Shown here: in pieces, positions 61,688 through 64,000 of the stretch
Layout: every line of letters begins with the position of its first letter
Position numbering within the stretch: position 1 is the stretch's first letter
Source of the DNA: PRDV01 sp963710865
GTDB lineage: Bacteria > Babelota > Babeliae > Babelales > Babelaceae
Direction: 5' to 3'
Length of the DNA: 64,000 nt
NCBI GenBank assembly: GCA_963710865.1
Contig: CAVQBR010000002.1
Location: 1,302,001 to 1,366,000, forward strand
Translations under genes and position numbers: made by a program
The notes under the pieces: generated by a model
The model's input: only the letters and a program-made list of their open reading frames with translations
The model's database searches: none
Told to the model about the DNA's origin: nothing

Positions 61688-62509
61688 TCAGCTCTTGATA
61701 AATGCAAGAAGCTCCTCATTGACCTGATGCTTGAGTGTAGTGCACATACCATGTGGAGCTCCCTTATACACTTTGAGCACTGCATTTTTGATCAGCTTCG
61801 AAGAAATCAATGCTGAGTCGGCAATCGGTACAATCTGGTCATCGTCACCATGAAGGACCAATGTCGGTACATCGAATCGCTTCAGATCCTCGGTGAAGTC
61901 TGTCTCAGAAAAAGCCTTGATGCAAAAGTACGAAGCAGGAAAGCCGGCCATCATTCCTTGGCGCCAGAAGGATTCGCGTACACCTTCAGAGATCTTTGCT
62001 CCTGGTCGGTTATAGCCATAAAATGGCAAACTCAGTTCCTTCCAGAACTGTGAACGATCTTCTATAACGCTGGCTCTCATGTGGTTGAAAACTTCGATCG
62101 GGAGACCTCCTGGATTTGCTGCATTTTTGAGCATCAATGGTGGAATTGCTCCGACTAAGACTGTCTTAGCAACACGTTTGGTGCCATAGCGGCCAATGTA
62201 TCTGGCGACTTCTCCGCCGCCTGTAGAATGGCCTATGTGAACTGCATTTTTCAAGTCGAGTGTTTCAACGAGAGTGGCAAGATCTTCTGCGTAGGTTTCT
62301 ATATCATTGCCATTCCAAGGCTGGCTTGACCTGCCATGGCCGCGACGGTCATGAGCAATGCAGCGATAGCCGTGTGACGCTAAAAAGAACATTTGATCTT
62401 CAAAGGCATCCGCACTGAGGGGCCATCCATGACTGAAGACGATGGGCTGTCCTGAGCCCCAGTCATTGTAATAGATTTTGGTTCCATCTTTGGTGACGAT
62501 TGTGCTCAT
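61688..62509 (-). CDS. Alpha/beta hydrolase (non-haem chloroperoxidase/esterase type)
   Basis: A 273-residue protein with every hallmark of the chloroperoxidase-like branch. It starts MSTIVTKDGTKIYYNDWGSG, with oxyanion region FSHGWPLSADAF and RRGHGRSSQPW. The nucleophile elbow is IGHSTGGGEVARYIGRYG, the acid is in LVLHGDDDQIVP and the histidine in KGAPHGMCTT. There is no signal peptide, so it is cytosolic. Probably an esterase or lactonase; haloperoxidase activity is a side reaction in this family. The very canonical sequence beside many odd genes is compatible with recent acquisition. Confidence 0.88.
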   Translation of the reverse strand: MSTIVTKDGTKIYYNDWGSGQPIVFSHGWPLSADAFEDQMFFLASHGYRCIAHDRRGHGRSSQPWNGNDIETYAEDLATLVETLDLKNAVHIGHSTGGGEVARYIGRYGTKRVAKTVLVGAIPPLMLKNAANPGGLPIEVFNHMRASVIEDRSQFWKELSLPFYGYNRPGAKISEGVRESFWRQGMMAGFPASYFCIKAFSETDFTEDLKRFDVPTLVLHGDDDQIVPIADSALISSKLIKNAVLKVYKGAPHGMCTTLKHQVNEELLAFIKS

Positions 62510-62721
62510 ACTAATTCTCCGTTTGTTCGGTTGATGCTGATTTTAGAGATAGTCTAGCCAGGATACTCCTGCAAAGTCAACGGATGACAATGCATGTTGT
62601 ACTATACTCTGTGCCTTTGAATAAGAGATGTTCTTCTGTGTGCGCCCGAGTGGGTGTGGATATGCTAATTTGGTCATCTCGTCGTGTTTAGCATTCTAAC
62701 AGGAGGTGTGTTCTGCAAGAC

Positions 62722-63942
62722 TCAGCTATAGGGAGTTATCCGTTCACAGTTTTTGAGTATTTGCTCAAGGGTCTTGAGGAATAGCTCTTGTTCATGAGCT
62801 GGTATCCCTTCCAAGGCGATGTGCTCGGTGAGCTCGTGAATGGCCCATATTTTGGCAAGTCCTTCAGCACCTTTCTCGGTGAGCATAAAGGTCTTTTCCT
62901 GTTCTTTTATGAAGCCTTGCTCAATTAAGGGTTTGAGAAGCTCTTGAATATTGCTCTCATTTGAAAGACCAGCATCGTGCGCCAAGGCTGAAGCAGTTGA
63001 AGAACGATCGCAGTGTAAGATCATCATGATAATAGCCTGGTCTGCATTGAAGGGCGTGCCTTCCCGTAATTTCTTATCAAATATGAGGCGCATCCAGGTT
63101 GCAGCGTTATAGAGTTTACCAGCGAGTGAGGATTGAATTTTTTTTGTGAGCATCGTTAATACCAATTTCAATTTAAGTTCGTACAGGCTGATGCCTGCTG
63201 CTACAGCAACATTTAATGATTCGACAGTTCCACTCATGGGTATTTGAATTTTAAGATCTGCTTCTTCCATAAGGTCATCGCTTACTCCCGTTGTCTCATT
63301 GCCGAGTACCAGTGCAAGCGGCTTTGCAGTAAGGGGTGCAAATGATTGTATGATACTTGCATGGGGGCTCGTTACAGCAATCTGATATCCTTCTTTCTTT
63401 AAAGCTCGAGCTGCTTCTTTGCTCGTTGCAAAGCAGCGCAGATGAGTTGAAAATACTTGTCCTCGAGAGGCGTCGATAGTTTTTTTAAAAAACAAATCAA
63501 AATCTGCAGACGTTGCAGCAAATGAATGAATCCCAAAAGCTGCAGCGGTGCGTACTATGGTGCCACGATTTCCTAAGTCATTTAATCCATCAAGGACTAC
63601 CAAGATATCTTCGCAGGACTTGTCAGCTACAGGAAAGCTTGCTACTGCTAGGTAGGGAATGAGATAGGAAGTATCGGAAATCTTCTTCAAGACTCCCTCT
63701 GTGGCGAAGTAGAGGGGTATCTCATTAGTAATAAGTTCTTTCGTGAAGGGTTCTGATTCGAGAGCTTCGTGGACGAATATATAGTGTACTCGAGAGGGAC
63801 TTGCTAATGCCCAGCGGATTGCTTCTTCTCCTTCTATGAGAAGCTTTTGTGCTGCCCGCCTTCCTACTGAGGATCTGAGCAGGCGAGCTTCGATAACCTT
63901 TTCATCTTTGATCGAGCGTATAAGAATGTCTGAGGGGTTCAT
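62722..63942 (-). CDS. TrmH/SpoU-family RNA 2'-O-methyltransferase with C-terminal winged-helix extension
   Basis: A 406-residue protein. The start at 63942 is preferred because AGAGG lies 7 bp upstream; an ATG at 63963 would add seven residues. An N-terminal substrate-binding part (RAAQKLLIEGEEAIRWAL) is followed by the SPOUT knot: motif 1 LNDLGNRGTIVRTAAAFG, motif 2 LALVLGNETTGVSDDLM, motif 3 IPMSGTVESLNVAVAAGI. Usual TrmH/RlmB proteins are about 250 residues. Here about 130 more form a MarR-like winged helix (ALAHDAGLSNESNIQELLKP), an unusual addition. It methylates rRNA or tRNA; the site is unknown. Confidence 0.87.
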   Translation of the reverse strand: MNPSDILIRSIKDEKVIEARLLRSSVGRRAAQKLLIEGEEAIRWALASPSRVHYIFVHEALESEPFTKELITNEIPLYFATEGVLKKISDTSYLIPYLAVASFPVADKSCEDILVVLDGLNDLGNRGTIVRTAAAFGIHSFAATSADFDLFFKKTIDASRGQVFSTHLRCFATSKEAARALKKEGYQIAVTSPHASIIQSFAPLTAKPLALVLGNETTGVSDDLMEEADLKIQIPMSGTVESLNVAVAAGISLYELKLKLVLTMLTKKIQSSLAGKLYNAATWMRLIFDKKLREGTPFNADQAIIMMILHCDRSSTASALAHDAGLSNESNIQELLKPLIEQGFIKEQEKTFMLTEKGAEGLAKIWAIHELTEHIALEGIPAHEQELFLKTLEQILKNCERITPYS

Positions 63943-64000
63943 GAGATGCCTCTGTGTTTTCATAACTAATCACTTGTATAAGTATAGAGCAGACGAGGAA

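Overview
The window looks like a chromosomal segment of a small-genome, Gram-negative, probably host-associated bacterium. Housekeeping genes (argS, mnmA, pgsA, ssb, grpE, lepA, gyrA, dprA, rpmF, gltX, acpP, htpX, maf, a tRNA-Gln) are interleaved with large exported ankyrin-repeat proteins, repeat-rich secreted proteins, families of cysteine-rich outer-membrane-barrel-like proteins, and many decaying ATPase/nuclease and insertion-sequence remnants. This mixture resembles the candidate phylum Dependentiae (TM6). That assignment is an inference from gene content, not from a marker-gene tree. A recurrent promoter style is visible: a TATACT -10, often extended as TGG-TATACT.

Layout. 0-7 kb: the 3' end of a cell-wall amidase, two tandem M48 metalloproteases, and a leftward envelope group (glycoside hydrolase 18-like, a frameshifted exported protein, polysaccharide deacetylase) behind argS. 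7-14 kb: two exported ankyrin-repeat proteins, a 1-kb stretch with decayed copies of a promoter, and a DUF4143-type ATPase. 14-26 kb: mnmA-pgsA-small protein-ssb, a barrel-like protein, a stand-alone MshEN-domain protein, grpE, a lysine-rich exported protein, a frameshifted AAA-ATPase/nuclease, a DUF155-like membrane protein and lepA. 26-34 kb is the most plastic part: a 61-bp direct repeat of the lepA 5' region flanks 2.6 kb carrying a dead ISNCY/IS1202-like element and a 44-aa ORF coupled to a membrane protein. It is followed by a relic ATPase, an intact AbiEi/AbiEii module, three decayed copies of the abiE promoter and gene head, and an intact AAA-ATPase/PD-(D/E)XK protein.

34-43 kb is core: gyrA-dprA, rpmF, a membrane TPR protein, gltX, then a malonyltransferase (FabD) homologue that has lost its nucleophilic serine, directly followed by acpP. 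43-49 kb holds three leftward paralogues with one architecture: signal peptide, low-complexity repeat region, transmembrane helix, conserved C-terminal domain of about 130 residues. One of them contains twenty identical 24-bp repeat units. 49-56 kb holds three Cys-rich barrel-like proteins plus a periplasmic solute-binding-like protein. These two neighbouring blocks are my best candidate for an undescribed envelope or host-interaction system.

56-64 kb: a threonine-aldolase homologue lacking its PLP lysine, a MerR/HspR-like regulator next to a 16-bp palindrome, htpX, maf with tRNA-Gln, a frameshifted DUF4143 ATPase, an alpha/beta hydrolase and a TrmH-family RNA methyltransferase. The repeated pattern of intact and broken copies of the same ATPase families (DUF1703-type at 21.3, 28.9 and 32.1 kb; DUF4143-type at 12.7 and 60.3 kb) suggests ongoing gain and decay of selfish or defence-type genes.
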